Assembly: GCA_937128795.1 (NCBI GenBank)
Contig: CAKZMQ010000007.1
Span: forward strand, 290,247 to 354,246
Length of the DNA: 64,000 nucleotides
Reading direction: 5' to 3'
Origin: an uncultured Solirubrobacterales bacterium
Lineage (GTDB): Bacteria > Actinomycetota > Thermoleophilia > Solirubrobacterales > JACPNS01
The position numbers were made by a program, and so were the translations under genes. How positions within the stretch are numbered: the first letter of the stretch is position 1; every line of letters begins with the position of its first letter. The notes below the pieces were generated by a model. The model was not told the origin of the DNA and made no database searches. It worked only from the letters and a program-made list of their open reading frames with translations. Below are positions 25,121 to 34,619 of this stretch, one piece after another.

Positions 25121-26113
25121 TCACTCTGCGATCAACGCCCGCGCGAAGTCCGAGGCGTCGAAGGGGCGAAGATCCTCCAACTGCTCGCCGATGCCGATCA
25201 GCTTGACCGGGATGCCCAGTTCATCGGCGATCGCGAGCGCGATGCCGCCCTTGGCCGTGCCGTCGAGTTTGGTCAGAACGATCCCGGTCACGTCGACCGC
25301 CTCCGAGAACAGCTTCGCCTGGCGTACGCCGTTCTGCCCAGTCGTGGCATCGACGACGAGCAGCGTTTCATGCGGTGCGCCGGGCAGTTGCTTCTCGATG
25401 ACGCGGCGGACCTTTTTCAGTTCTTCAAGCAGATTCTCCTGTGTGTGCAAGCGCCCGGCTGTGTCGATCAACGCGACGTCGGTGCCGCGAGATATGGCTG
25501 CAGAAACCGCGTCGAAAGCGACTGCGCCCGGGTCAGACCCCTGTTCACCGCGTACGAAATCGGAGTCGTTGCGCCTCGCCCACTCACCGAGCTGCTCGGT
25601 TGCAGCAGCGCGGAACGTGTCGGCGGCGCCGAGCAGCACGGACTTGCCGAATTCGTTTTTGAGGTGCCACGCGATCTTTCCGATCGTGGTCGTCTTACCA
25701 GTTCCGTTCACGCCGCAGACCATCACGACGGTCGGCGAATGACGCAAATCGATCGTCTGCTCTCCGACGTTCGCGGTGTCGGCGAGGAGTTCTTCGAGCC
25801 GCGCGACGATGGCGTCACCCCCGGCGACCTCCCCCTCTTCGACCTCCGTTTCGAGGCGTCCGACGACGCGTGCCGTGGTGGTGGCCCCGACGTCCGCGAA
25901 GATCAGCAGTTCTTCAAGGCGTTCCCAGGTTTCATCATCGAGCGAATCGAACAGCGTCGATCGCAGCTCGGCGCCAAAGGCCTGCCGCGTCTTGCCGAGC
26001 GAGTCGCGAAGCCGTGAAAACATTCCGCGACGGCGAACGGCGACCTGCTCCTCCGGTTCATCGACCACAACCGGTTGATCGGTCAGAAAAAGTTCGTTCC
26101 ATTCGCGCGGCAC
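25121..26113 (-). CDS. ftsY: signal recognition particle receptor FtsY
   Basis: A 330-residue SRP receptor GTPase starting at GTG 26113. The acidic A domain is short (about 30 residues). The NG domain has VMVCGVNGTGKTTTIGKIAW, AADTFRAAATEQLGEW, ALIDTAGRLHTQENLLEEL and VLTKLDGTAKGGIALAIADE. It would dock SRP-ribosome complexes at the membrane and exchange GTP with Ffh. It is divergent from lemA-htpX, with 140 bases between. Close neighbours ffh and smc fit common bacterial order. Confidence 0.95.
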   Translation of the reverse strand: MPREWNELFLTDQPVVVDEPEEQVAVRRRGMFSRLRDSLGKTRQAFGAELRSTLFDSLDDETWERLEELLIFADVGATTTARVVGRLETEVEEGEVAGGDAIVARLEELLADTANVGEQTIDLRHSPTVVMVCGVNGTGKTTTIGKIAWHLKNEFGKSVLLGAADTFRAAATEQLGEWARRNDSDFVRGEQGSDPGAVAFDAVSAAISRGTDVALIDTAGRLHTQENLLEELKKVRRVIEKQLPGAPHETLLVVDATTGQNGVRQAKLFSEAVDVTGIVLTKLDGTAKGGIALAIADELGIPVKLIGIGEQLEDLRPFDASDFARALIAE

Positions 26114-26253
26114 GCGGTGATGTTATGCGCGAACAGCTCACGTCCAGCAATGCGTTCAAGAGCAATCGGACGGGCTGCCGATCAGTACGGTAAGAATCTA
26201 CGTCTACACCGGTCGTTTGCTCGACCATCGAAAACTTACGAAAGGCGCCCCAA

Positions 26254-26931
26254 GTGTCCATTGCATTGATCGTGATCGGAGTTCTCGTACTCCTGATCAT
26301 CCTCTACGTCGTCGCCATCTACAACGGGTTGATCAAGCTGCGCAACCGCGCTGAAGAAGCGTTCTCTGACATCGACACGCAACTCAAGCGTCGGCACGAC
26401 CTGATCCCGAACCTCGTCGAGACCGTCAAGGGCTACGCCACGCACGAGCGCCAGACGTTCGACAGCGTGACGCAGGCACGCACCAACGCCGTGAATGCAC
26501 AAGGTCCGCAGGCTCAAGCTGCAGCGGAGGGCATTCTTGGCCAGGCTCTTGGTCGCCTCTTCGCAGTCGCAGAGGCATATCCAGACCTCAAGGCCAACGA
26601 GAACTTCCTCCAGCTTCAGAACGAGTTGACGGACACCGAGGACAAGATTCAGGCCAGCCGTCGTTTCTACAACATGAACGTGCGCGACCTGAACATCAAG
26701 GTGCAGTCCGTGCCGAGCAACATCGTCGCGAACATGGCGAACATCACCGAGCGCGAGTTCTTTGAGCTCGAGGATCCGGGCGACCGCGAAGTGCCGGACG
26801 TGTCGTTCGCAGGCACCTCACCGCCGCCGGGTTCACCCCCTGCTGCCGCACCTGCCGCCCCCGCTCCGACCAGCCCGCCTCCCTCGGCTCCGCCGACCGG
26901 ATCTGACCCTCCCGGTCCGCCGACGGTCTAG
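26254..26931 (+). CDS. LemA family membrane protein
   Basis: A 225-residue LemA protein from GTG 26254, with AAAGG about 10 bases upstream. One N-terminal membrane helix (IALIVIGVLVLLIILYVVAI) is followed by the family blocks LIKLRNRAEEAFSDIDTQLK, RRHDLIPNLVETVKGYATHE and RRFYNMNVRDLNIKVQSVPS. The last 45 residues are rich in Pro and Ala. The role of LemA is not settled; it is often paired with membrane metalloproteases, here htpX 24 bases downstream. Confidence 0.92.
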   Translation: MSIALIVIGVLVLLIILYVVAIYNGLIKLRNRAEEAFSDIDTQLKRRHDLIPNLVETVKGYATHERQTFDSVTQARTNAVNAQGPQAQAAAEGILGQALGRLFAVAEAYPDLKANENFLQLQNELTDTEDKIQASRRFYNMNVRDLNIKVQSVPSNIVANMANITEREFFELEDPGDREVPDVSFAGTSPPPGSPPAAAPAAPAPTSPPPSAPPTGSDPPGPPTV

Positions 26932-26955
26932 CGGACGCACGATCTCGGAGCGTCA

Positions 26956-27894
26956 ATGTACGAACAGATAACCAGCAACAAGCGCAAGTCGTGGCTGCTG
27001 ATGAGCGGGTTTTTGCTCGTCTACACGGTGATCGCGTATGCGTTGTACCTGTGGGTCGGGCCGGTAGGCACCTTTGTAGTCGCCGCAATCGCAATCGGCA
27101 TGGTGCTCGCCTCGCTGTTCGGCGGCGATGACCTCGCAGTCGCACTTGCCGGCGGAAAGAAGGTCGAGAAGAAAGAAGACGCGCCGGAGCTCTGGCGGAT
27201 GGTCGAGAACCTGTCGATCACGGCCGGCGTACCGATGCCACGTCTATACATCTCGAACGATCATTCACCGAATGCCTTCGCAGCCGGCCGCACGCCGGAG
27301 CAGGCGCTGATCTGCGTCAATCGAGGACTGCTCGAGGTGCTCGACGACCAGGAGCTGTACGGCGTTCTGGCGCACGAAATGGCACACATTCGCAACCTCG
27401 ACGTGCGACTGATGACGTACGCGGCCGTGCTCGCCGGATCGATCGCCCTGATCGCGCAGCTGCTCACATACACGCTCTGGTTCGGCGGCGGCAATCGCAA
27501 CAACAGCGGGGGTGGAAACATCATCGCGCTCGTGGCCGTCCTGCTTACGATCGTCCTGGCGCCGATTGCCGCGACGATCATTCAGTTGTCGATCAGCCGC
27601 AAGCGCGAGTACGTGGCCGATGCGTCCGGCGCCGAACTCACGCGCTACCCACAAGGACTGGCCTCTGCGCTGAATCAGATCTCCGGCAACATGGTTGCCA
27701 CCGACAGACCTGAGGAGGCGATCGCCCACATGATGATCGCGCCATCGTTGAATGCGAAGGGCAAAGCCTCGACGCTGTTCGCGACGCATCCGCCGACGGA
27801 GGAGCGCGTGGCATTGCTCACCGAGATGGCGGGCGGAATAAACCACAAACACGACCGGCCGGTCGGCAGCTACTTCAAGCTGCCGTCGGCCTGA
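26956..27894 (+). CDS. htpX: membrane zinc metalloprotease HtpX (M48)
   Basis: A 312-residue M48B protease with two N-terminal and two internal membrane helices. The zinc site is H140-E141 and H144 (VLAHEMAHIRNLDVRLM), with the third ligand E218 in KREYVADASGAELTRY. It should degrade misfolded membrane proteins. A CGGAG ribosome site precedes ATG 26956. It forms an operon with lemA. Its last 20 bases overlap the convergent membrane-protein gene 27875-28309. Confidence 0.94.
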   Translation: MYEQITSNKRKSWLLMSGFLLVYTVIAYALYLWVGPVGTFVVAAIAIGMVLASLFGGDDLAVALAGGKKVEKKEDAPELWRMVENLSITAGVPMPRLYISNDHSPNAFAAGRTPEQALICVNRGLLEVLDDQELYGVLAHEMAHIRNLDVRLMTYAAVLAGSIALIAQLLTYTLWFGGGNRNNSGGGNIIALVAVLLTIVLAPIAATIIQLSISRKREYVADASGAELTRYPQGLASALNQISGNMVATDRPEEAIAHMMIAPSLNAKGKASTLFATHPPTEERVALLTEMAGGINHKHDRPVGSYFKLPSA

Positions 27895-28309
27895 CCGCGA
27901 GCAGCAGCCATCCAGTAGCGATTGCGAGCCCGGTGAGCGAGGCCGCGCCGAAGAGATCGGCGTGCGACCCGTCGTTCGCGGCGTTGATGTCGAACCAGTG
28001 GTTGACCGCGTGAAACGTCGTGACGGCGAAGGCCGTCGCCACGGCACCGACACGGAGTGAGGTCCACTTGGCAGCAGCGAGCAGCGCGAGGCCAATGCCT
28101 GCCTCGAAGGCGGCCAGGTCGTACTGGAAATGCTCGTTGTAGACCCCGAATGTGGCGAGCGTGTCGAAGAACGATCGCGGGGCCACCACCATCCAGATCG
28201 CCGTCACGAGATGGACCACACCGATCGCCACAGTTGCAGCGACGATCAAGCGGTCATCGCGTTTTACCCCGGTAGGCGTGTTCGGCTCATCTGGCATCTG
28301 CATCGTCAC
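27875..28309 (-). CDS. four-helix membrane protein of unknown function
   Basis: A 144-residue protein with four predicted membrane helices at about 20-42, 65-82, 85-103 and 117-139. Notable motifs are VVAPRSFFDTLATFG after helix 1 and TFHAVNHWFDI after helix 3, where two His and a Trp sit near the membrane face. The layout resembles DoxX/DUF4345-type small membrane proteins, but I cannot assign it. The GTG at 28309 and the ATGs at 28303 and 28297 are all possible starts. It overlaps the end of the SDR gene by up to 23 bases and the convergent htpX by 20 bases. Confidence 0.65.
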   Translation of the reverse strand: MTMQMPDEPNTPTGVKRDDRLIVAATVAIGVVHLVTAIWMVVAPRSFFDTLATFGVYNEHFQYDLAAFEAGIGLALLAAAKWTSLRVGAVATAFAVTTFHAVNHWFDINAANDGSHADLFGAASLTGLAIATGWLLLAVRPTAA

Positions 28310-29261
28310 TTGGGTTGCTGTCTCGATACTTCACGACACCATCACGCCAGGTCGAGATCGTCGGTTTCCAGCCGAACTGCTCCCGGGCCTTCGCGTTGCT
28401 CGCGCCGCGCAACTGCGTCGAGGCCGCTGCCAGGTATCGACCGGCCAACATGGAAGCGAGCCATTTCGGCACACGACGAGGCGATTTGTAATCCATGATC
28501 CGCGCGAGTTCTGGGATCAACTCGGACATCGGCGCGGGGTCGTCGTCAACGATGTTGAAAATCCCGGCCGCGTTGGTGCCAGCGTTTAGTGCTGCGATCG
28601 TCGCCAGCGCTGCATCGTGTACGTGAACGAGTGAATTGACCCCGGCACCGTCACCGACGATCGGGAACTGGCGCTTACGAATCTGTTCGAGATAACTCCC
28701 GCCGGTCTCAAACCAGGTGCCAGGTCCGTAGAGGAATCCGTAGCGCAGCACCGTGCCGGTGAAAACGTCGTTTTCGGTGACCTTGCGCTCGTTCGCAAGC
28801 AGGACCTCGACACTTCGGTCGACGGGCTTCGGAGCGTCGGTCCAGGTCGGCGCGTCCTCGTCGACAACGCTCGGTCCGACCGGCGCGTACTGGAATGCCA
28901 CGGATTGCACGATGTAGCGTTCGACATCGGCCTTCTCGGCAGCAGCAACGAGCGCGCCGGTCCCGACTCGCCTGATCTCGTCGTTCTCGCGATACGCAGC
29001 GGCGGCTTTGCGTGGATCGAAGTTCTGCGGCAGGCTCGTGAGCAGGTCGATTACGACTTCGGGCTGCGTCGCGCCGACCACTGAATCAACTTTGTCGGCA
29101 TCGCGTACGTCGCAGATCACTGCCGTCGCGCCGGATTCCTCAATCCATTCCTTGCGCTGAGGGTTCCGCGTCAGCGCAGTGACATCGTGCCCAGCTTTCG
29201 TCAACATCGGCAACAGTGGCCGGCCGATCGCGCCCGTTCCGCCAGCGATCACAATCCGCAT
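28287..29261 (-). CDS. NAD-dependent epimerase/NmrA-like atypical SDR
   Basis: A 324-residue protein with the Rossmann start MRIVIAGGTGAIGRPLLPML. The usual SDR Tyr-Lys pair is not evident: the Ser region is IVQSVAFQYAPVGPSVVDED and no YxxxK follows. SLVHVHDAALATIAAL and GIFNIVDDDPAPMSELIPEL match nucleoside-diphosphate-sugar epimerase-like proteins. ATG 29261 is chosen for the Rossmann start and a GGAG ribosome site; the frame is open 44 codons upstream, into the smc gene. Substrate unknown. Confidence 0.8.
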   Translation of the reverse strand: MRIVIAGGTGAIGRPLLPMLTKAGHDVTALTRNPQRKEWIEESGATAVICDVRDADKVDSVVGATQPEVVIDLLTSLPQNFDPRKAAAAYRENDEIRRVGTGALVAAAEKADVERYIVQSVAFQYAPVGPSVVDEDAPTWTDAPKPVDRSVEVLLANERKVTENDVFTGTVLRYGFLYGPGTWFETGGSYLEQIRKRQFPIVGDGAGVNSLVHVHDAALATIAALNAGTNAAGIFNIVDDDPAPMSELIPELARIMDYKSPRRVPKWLASMLAGRYLAAASTQLRGASNAKAREQFGWKPTISTWRDGVVKYRDSNPSDDADAR

Positions 29262-29290
29262 CGGAACTCCATCGCGCAGCTCGCTACCCG

Positions 29291-32200
29291 CTAGGCAACT
29301 ACGAGCTGCTCGTGATCGGCCGGAGTGCCGGTCATGCGGCGGGTGATGACCTTGCTGATGCCATCCGAACCCATGGAGACGCCGTAGAGGCAATCTGCGG
29401 CGTCCATCGTGCGCTTTTGGTGGGTGATGACGATGAACTGGCTGTGGTCGCTGTGCTCACGCAGGAGCGCGACGAGCCGGTCGATGTTGACGTCGTCGAG
29501 CGCAGCTTCTGCCTCGTCGAAGATGTAAAACGGGCACGGCTTGGTGAGGAACACTGCGAACAGAAAGGCAAGCGCAACCAACGAGCGCTCGCCGCCAGAG
29601 AGCAGCGAGAGGCGACGGCCCGACTTGGCGCCGGGCAACGTCACCTCGACCTCCACCCCATACTCAATCTCGTTTTGATCGCGGTCGGCGTCTGGATCTT
29701 CGGGCAACGCATCCTCGGCGGCGTCTGCGGCGGCCTGAGCCTCCGCGGAATCAATGCCCTCGCCTGCCGATGCCGTCAGCGGGGCCGTGCGAGGACGCTC
29801 ATCCTGGACGAGGTTCAATCGGCCCGATCCGCCGGGGAACAAGCGCCCGATCAATTCCTCGAAGTGTGCGCTCGTGCTGGCGAAGGTCTCTTCGAAGGAG
29901 GTGCGAATCGTCTTGTCGATTTCCTTGATCAAGTCGCCGAGCTCTTTGAGCGCTCGTTCAAGGTCGTCGCGCTGGGACTCAAGCTCTTCAACGTGGGCGA
30001 GCGCCTCGGCGTACTCATCCTTGGCGAGCGGGTTGATCGGGCCGAGCAACTCTCGGCGGCGCGCGATGCGTGCAAGCGCCGTGGCGATCTCCTCGCGACG
30101 TGGTTCGTCGAGCAGCGCGTCGGCCGCAACAACGGACCTGCCGAGCGCTTCGGCGAGCTCCGAGGTGACACCCGCCGCCTCTGCGTGCATGTCACGCGCG
30201 CGTTGGGCGCGGACTTCGGCGGTCGTCACCCGTTCGCCCTGTTCGCGAAGTTGAGTCTGCAACTGCGCCTCGCGCGTGGCGTGGGCGCGCAGGTCCTTGG
30301 CGAGCAGTTCGCCGGCCTCGCGGTCGCCGTCGAGCGCCGCTGAGAGCACCGCGATCTTTTCGTTGGCGACGACGGCAGCTTCGGCAAGTGCGTCGGAGAG
30401 CCGCTCGGCGATCGGCGTGGCAGCATTGAGTGCGGTGACCTTTGCCAGCAGGTCTTCGCGGCGGCGCTGCTGAAGTTCGGCTGCGCGTCGCATCTGTTCT
30501 GCGTGCGATCGCTCGCTCTTGAGCTCGGCCTCGATCGCGGCGCGACGAACCGCCGTGGGACCATCCGCCAGACCGGCCTCGATGCGGCGCTCGATCGCCC
30601 TCGCCTGGCCGTCCACCGCTCCGGAGAGTTCGTCACGGGCCACGCGCGCCGTGCGCGCCGCCGTGTGCGACTCGTCGCGTTGCAGTTCGGTGCGTTTGAG
30701 CGCTGCGTCCGCCTGTTCAAGCGTTGTCTGGGCGGTTGCTTCTGCCGTCTTGGCAGCCGTCAGCTGCTCGACCAGGGCATCGCGGCGGTTGCGTTCGGCC
30801 AACACGCGCTGCTCGCCGCCGCCGGCTACCTGACGAAGTTCGCCCGTGGCACCGAAAAACACGCGACCAGTTCTCGTCACGGCAACGCCGGTGAACCCGC
30901 GCGGAATGAACTGATGCGACTCCACGACCCAGGCATCGGCGAAGAGTGCCTCGACGATTCTCTGCACACGCGGCGCAGCGTTCAGCTTGTCGGCGAGTCT
31001 GATCGCGTCGGGCGCCGGCGGTTGCGACGCGGCAGCTGCACTCGCTGCTCCGGCCTGGGCCAGCATCGCCGATCCACCGTCTTCGCCGAGTCCGTCGAGA
31101 AAGCTCTGGCCGGATCGAATGTCATCGACGACCGCCGCTCGCAAACGACGTCCGACAACTGCCGTGACCGCCAGTTCGTATCCCGGTTCGACGCCGAGTT
31201 GCTCCGCCAATGCCGCGTCTCCGGCGTCACCGGCTGAATCGCGCAAGAACTGCTCGACGGCACCAAGCTCGGCCTCGAGGCGAGCGCGTTCGCGGCGTGC
31301 GTCGGCAAGCGTTTGCTGGCCTTCCGTCATCGCACGGCGAGCGCTCGTCGCGGTCTGCTCCGCTTGGTCGGCCAGCGACTTCGCAGCGCTCAATTCGTTT
31401 TCGCGACTGGCCAGGTCCTCCTTTGCCAATTCATGCTGTTGGCGCATGTCGACAAGCTCGGCTTCGAGCTCCTCGCGCCCCTGCCGCTCGATTTCCGCGA
31501 GTTCGGATTCAAGTTGAGCGACTCGCGAGATGTCGACTTCGGGTTGGACGTCGAGTTCGAGCTGTCCGAGTTCTGCCTGACAACGATCGATCTCAGACGC
31601 CATCCTTCCAGTTCGCTCACTGCCACGTTCGCGAGCGCCGACGATCCGTTCGTAAACCGATCGGACCGAAAAAAGTGATTCGGTGGCCTTCTCACGACGA
31701 GCCGATTCGGCGGCGATCTTCTGCTCGGCAATTTCGCGCTCCTTCGCCACGTCTGCCAGCTGGCCGTCGAGCTGTTCGCGCGCGGCGCGAGCGTCGGTCG
31801 CAAGTTTCGTAGCCTCTTCGAGTTCGCGCGCTGCCAGCAGCAACTGATCTGCCGCCTGTTCGGCGCGCAGCTCGTTGGCCTGGAGTTCGAGTCGCGCGTG
31901 CGTCTCTGCGGCTTCGGCTTGGCGCTTCAAAGGTTTGATCCGACTGCGGGCCTCGCGCTCGACATCGAGTACACGGTCGAGATTGTCACGCGTCTTGGCG
32001 AGCTTCAGTTGCGCGCGACGACGGCGCTTGCGGTGCTTGCCCAGTCCGGCGGCTTCTTCGAGCAGCAGGCGGCGTTCCTTGGGTTTGCTCGCCACGATCT
32101 CGTCGACCTTGCCCTGGCTGAGCACCGAGTGCATTTCTTTGCCAAGTCCGCTATCACTGAGCACCTCGATCACATCGACCAATCGGCAGCGAGCTCCGTT

Positions 32201-32542
32201 GATGCGGTATTCGCCGTCACCGTCGCGACTCAGGCGACGCGTTACCGACAGTTCAGAGAATTCACTGTCGAGTCCGCCGTCGGAATTGTCGAACACCAGC
32301 TCGACTTCTGCGGCCGACGCAGACGGAACTCCCTCGGCACCTCCGAAAAGCAGGTCCTGCATCTGTTGCCCGCGCACCGCGTTGGCGCTCTGCTCGCCAA
32401 GGGCCCAGACGATCGCGTCGGATACGTTCGACTTGCCCGAACCGTTCGGGCCGACGATCACCGATACACCGGGACCGAAGTCGAGGCGCGTCTTGTGGGG
32501 GAACGACTTGAACCCCTTCAGTTGTACGGCTTTCAGATACAT
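29291..32542 (-). CDS. smc: chromosome partition protein SMC
   Basis: A 1083-residue SMC ATPase that would organise and segregate the chromosome with ScpA and ScpB. The head is split: Walker A VIVGPNGSGKSNVSDAIVWA (about 29-48) at the N-terminus; signature LLSGGERSLVALAFLFAV and Walker B FYIFDEAEAALDDVNIDRL at the C-terminus. Long coiled coils flank a hinge around 400-560 with GYELAVTAVVGRRLRAAVVD. The total is roughly 100 residues shorter than many bacterial SMCs, so the arms are short. It follows rnc by 18 bases. Confidence 0.95.
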   Translation of the reverse strand: MYLKAVQLKGFKSFPHKTRLDFGPGVSVIVGPNGSGKSNVSDAIVWALGEQSANAVRGQQMQDLLFGGAEGVPSASAAEVELVFDNSDGGLDSEFSELSVTRRLSRDGDGEYRINGARCRLVDVIEVLSDSGLGKEMHSVLSQGKVDEIVASKPKERRLLLEEAAGLGKHRKRRRRAQLKLAKTRDNLDRVLDVEREARSRIKPLKRQAEAAETHARLELQANELRAEQAADQLLLAARELEEATKLATDARAAREQLDGQLADVAKEREIAEQKIAAESARREKATESLFSVRSVYERIVGARERGSERTGRMASEIDRCQAELGQLELDVQPEVDISRVAQLESELAEIERQGREELEAELVDMRQQHELAKEDLASRENELSAAKSLADQAEQTATSARRAMTEGQQTLADARRERARLEAELGAVEQFLRDSAGDAGDAALAEQLGVEPGYELAVTAVVGRRLRAAVVDDIRSGQSFLDGLGEDGGSAMLAQAGAASAAAASQPPAPDAIRLADKLNAAPRVQRIVEALFADAWVVESHQFIPRGFTGVAVTRTGRVFFGATGELRQVAGGGEQRVLAERNRRDALVEQLTAAKTAEATAQTTLEQADAALKRTELQRDESHTAARTARVARDELSGAVDGQARAIERRIEAGLADGPTAVRRAAIEAELKSERSHAEQMRRAAELQQRRREDLLAKVTALNAATPIAERLSDALAEAAVVANEKIAVLSAALDGDREAGELLAKDLRAHATREAQLQTQLREQGERVTTAEVRAQRARDMHAEAAGVTSELAEALGRSVVAADALLDEPRREEIATALARIARRRELLGPINPLAKDEYAEALAHVEELESQRDDLERALKELGDLIKEIDKTIRTSFEETFASTSAHFEELIGRLFPGGSGRLNLVQDERPRTAPLTASAGEGIDSAEAQAAADAAEDALPEDPDADRDQNEIEYGVEVEVTLPGAKSGRRLSLLSGGERSLVALAFLFAVFLTKPCPFYIFDEAEAALDDVNIDRLVALLREHSDHSQFIVITHQKRTMDAADCLYGVSMGSDGISKVITRRMTGTPADHEQLVVA

Positions 32543-32560
32543 GCTCGTTGAAATTCGTGG

Positions 32561-33247
32561 TTAGCTGGGCTTCTCGAGCGCTCGCAATGCGATTTCGGCC
32601 GCAGCCTGCTCGGCCTCCTTTTTGGAGCGACCCGTACCGGAACCGTACTGATCGCCTCGGATCTCAACCGAGCATTCAAAACGCATCTCATGAGCCGGGC
32701 CTTCGGCACTCAGCAACACGTACTCCGGCTTCTCGCCGCGTCGCGCCAAAAGTTCCTGCAAACGGGATTTGAAATCGATCGGATTGGCCCGCGCATCGAC
32801 GATCTCGGCGGCAAACGCCGATTGGACGGCAGCCTTCGTCGCGCTCAGCCCGTGCTGCAAGTAACTCGCGCCGATCACAGCTTCGCAAACCTCGGCCAAC
32901 ACACTCTGCGCGGCGATCAACTCGTCCACCGGGAGCTCTGCGGAGGTCGGAGCGTGTTCGACCAGACGCTTCGCGACCTGAAGCTCTCCAGCCACGCGTG
33001 CACAGGCCGCACGACTCGCAGCCTGCGCGCGGATCTTGGTCAGGTCGCCGGCGGTGGCTTCTTCGAACTCGTCGTAGAGCATCGAAGCGACCACCATTCC
33101 GAGCACGCTGTCTCCCAGGAACGCGAGCCGTTCGTACGACTCACTGCGACGTTCCGTCCATGAGGAGTGCGTGAAGACCTTTCGATAGAGGCTCGGCTCG
33201 AGACGGTCGAGCAGGTCGTTCAGCGCGCTTGCATCGCTCGGCGTCAC
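32561..33247 (-). CDS. rnc: ribonuclease III
   Basis: A 228-residue double-strand RNase with catalytic signature ERLAFLGDSVLGMVV, the second acidic site EVCEAVIGASYLQHG, and a C-terminal dsRNA-binding domain (DFKSRLQELLARRG to SKKEAEQAAAEIALRAL). GTG 33247 overlaps the acpP stop as GTGA, so the two are coupled. Order acpP-rnc-smc is a common bacterial arrangement. Confidence 0.95.
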   Translation of the reverse strand: MTPSDASALNDLLDRLEPSLYRKVFTHSSWTERRSESYERLAFLGDSVLGMVVASMLYDEFEEATAGDLTKIRAQAASRAACARVAGELQVAKRLVEHAPTSAELPVDELIAAQSVLAEVCEAVIGASYLQHGLSATKAAVQSAFAAEIVDARANPIDFKSRLQELLARRGEKPEYVLLSAEGPAHEMRFECSVEIRGDQYGSGTGRSKKEAEQAAAEIALRALEKPS

Positions 33248-33492
33248 GCCGCCGCGAGGTTTTCGCTGATGTAGTCGACGACGGAACCGACTGTGGTCAG
33301 GTCAAGCGCGACCTCGTCGGGGATGCTGATCCCGTAGCTGTCCTCGAGCTCCATCGCCAGTTCGACCAAGTGCAGCGAATCGGCATCGAGGTCCTGTTTG
33401 AAATTCGCCTGCAAGCTGATCTTCGCGTCGTCGATCTCGAGCTCCTCGGCAAGCGTCTTGCGCAGGGCTTCGTAGATCTCGTCACGCGTCAT
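33244..33492 (-). CDS. acpP: acyl carrier protein
   Basis: An 82-residue acidic carrier protein. Ser39 in DLDADSLHLVELAMELED is the phosphopantetheine site. Start ATG 33492 (MTRDEIYEALRKTL) is preferred over a frame 13 codons longer because it gives the standard length. The first 11 bases overlap the end of plsX. The GTGA junction couples it to rnc. Confidence 0.95.
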   Translation of the reverse strand: MTRDEIYEALRKTLAEELEIDDAKISLQANFKQDLDADSLHLVELAMELEDSYGISIPDEVALDLTTVGSVVDYISENLAAA

Positions 33493-34552
33493 TGAGTGCT
33501 CCGTTGGACGATTCGGTCTCCACGGCGCCAACCGTAACAGCGGCGGTGGATGCGGCGTGTGCGTTCAATTCGGCGATCGCGCTCGCCATGTGGCCCGTCA
33601 CGTCGCCTTCGACAGATCGAGCCGCCAGGCGGATCGCGGCGGCGATGCCCTCGGCGTTCGACGAGCCGTGTGCGATCACACTGACGCCACGAAGCCCGAG
33701 CAACAGGGCACCGCCAGTGGTGTTCGGATCGACCTCGTGACGCACCTTCAGGAGACTTCGTTTGGCCAGCAATCCGCCGATCTTGGCGATCGCGTTGGAA
33801 CGAATCGCGTCGGCGATCGCCATCATCGTCGCCCGCGCCGCGCCCTCGATCGCTTTCAGGGCGACGTTGCCGGTGAAGCCGTCGGTGACGATCACGTCTG
33901 CATTGCCGTTGGTGATGTCGCGACCCTCGATGTTGCCGAGGTAGTTGAAGTAGTGGGAGTTCTCCGGGTCGGAAAGCAGTTGACCGGCATGGACCACACG
34001 CTCGTTGCCCTTCCCGTCTTCCTCACCGATCGAGAGCAACCCGACCCTTGGGTTCTGCACGCCCAGCACTCGGATGCTGAATTGCGCACCCAGCGTGGCG
34101 AACTGAACAAGCAGTTCGGCGGGAACGTCGACGTTTGCGCCTGCATCGAGTAGCAGCGAACGACCGCCCCGTCCGTCGGGCAGAATTACGGCGATCGCGG
34201 GGCGTTTGACGCCTTTGATGCGCTTCATGTTGAAGAGCGATGCGGCGAGCGCCGCGCCGGTCGGTCCGGCGCTGACGAGTGCGTCGGCCTCACCGGTCGC
34301 TACCAGCTTTGCACCGACAACGATCGACGAATCCTTGCGCGCACGCACTGCGGTGCCCGGATCGTCGTGATTGGACACGACTTCGGTCGCGTTGACGACA
34401 GTGACGTTGCTCGGCAGCGGACCCGCAGACGCGATTTCGTCCGATGGGCCGACCAGAACTACTTCGATGCCCTCGGCGGCAACGATGCGTGCGCCGTCGA
34501 CGACGACGGGAATCCCCTTGTCAGAGCCTTGAACATCCAATGCGATCTTCAT
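33482..34552 (-). CDS. plsX: phosphate acyltransferase PlsX
   Basis: A 356-residue enzyme that converts acyl-ACP to acyl-phosphate for phospholipid synthesis. It starts MKIALDVQGSDKGIPVVVDG. Family blocks are ALVSAGPTGAALAASLFNMK, AVILPDGRGGRSLLLDAGAN, GLLSIGEEDGKGNE and VIVTDGFTGNVALKAIEG, with GGALLLGLRGVSVIAHGSSN near the end. The final 30 residues are variable. It lies between rpmF and acpP, the standard order, with an 11-base overlap to acpP. Confidence 0.95.
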   Translation of the reverse strand: MKIALDVQGSDKGIPVVVDGARIVAAEGIEVVLVGPSDEIASAGPLPSNVTVVNATEVVSNHDDPGTAVRARKDSSIVVGAKLVATGEADALVSAGPTGAALAASLFNMKRIKGVKRPAIAVILPDGRGGRSLLLDAGANVDVPAELLVQFATLGAQFSIRVLGVQNPRVGLLSIGEEDGKGNERVVHAGQLLSDPENSHYFNYLGNIEGRDITNGNADVIVTDGFTGNVALKAIEGAARATMMAIADAIRSNAIAKIGGLLAKRSLLKVRHEVDPNTTGGALLLGLRGVSVIAHGSSNAEGIAAAIRLAARSVEGDVTGHMASAIAELNAHAASTAAVTVGAVETESSNGALNDA

Positions 34553-34619
34553 CGGTGCATCGAACCCCGTTCAATCAGATACTGACGGCCACGCGCATCG
34601 TGCGCACGGTGAAGAGAAG

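Noticed and set aside
29216..30343. 375-codon plus-strand open frame over the 3' end of smc
   Set aside because: It is antisense to the conserved SMC head; no ribosome site or domain was seen.
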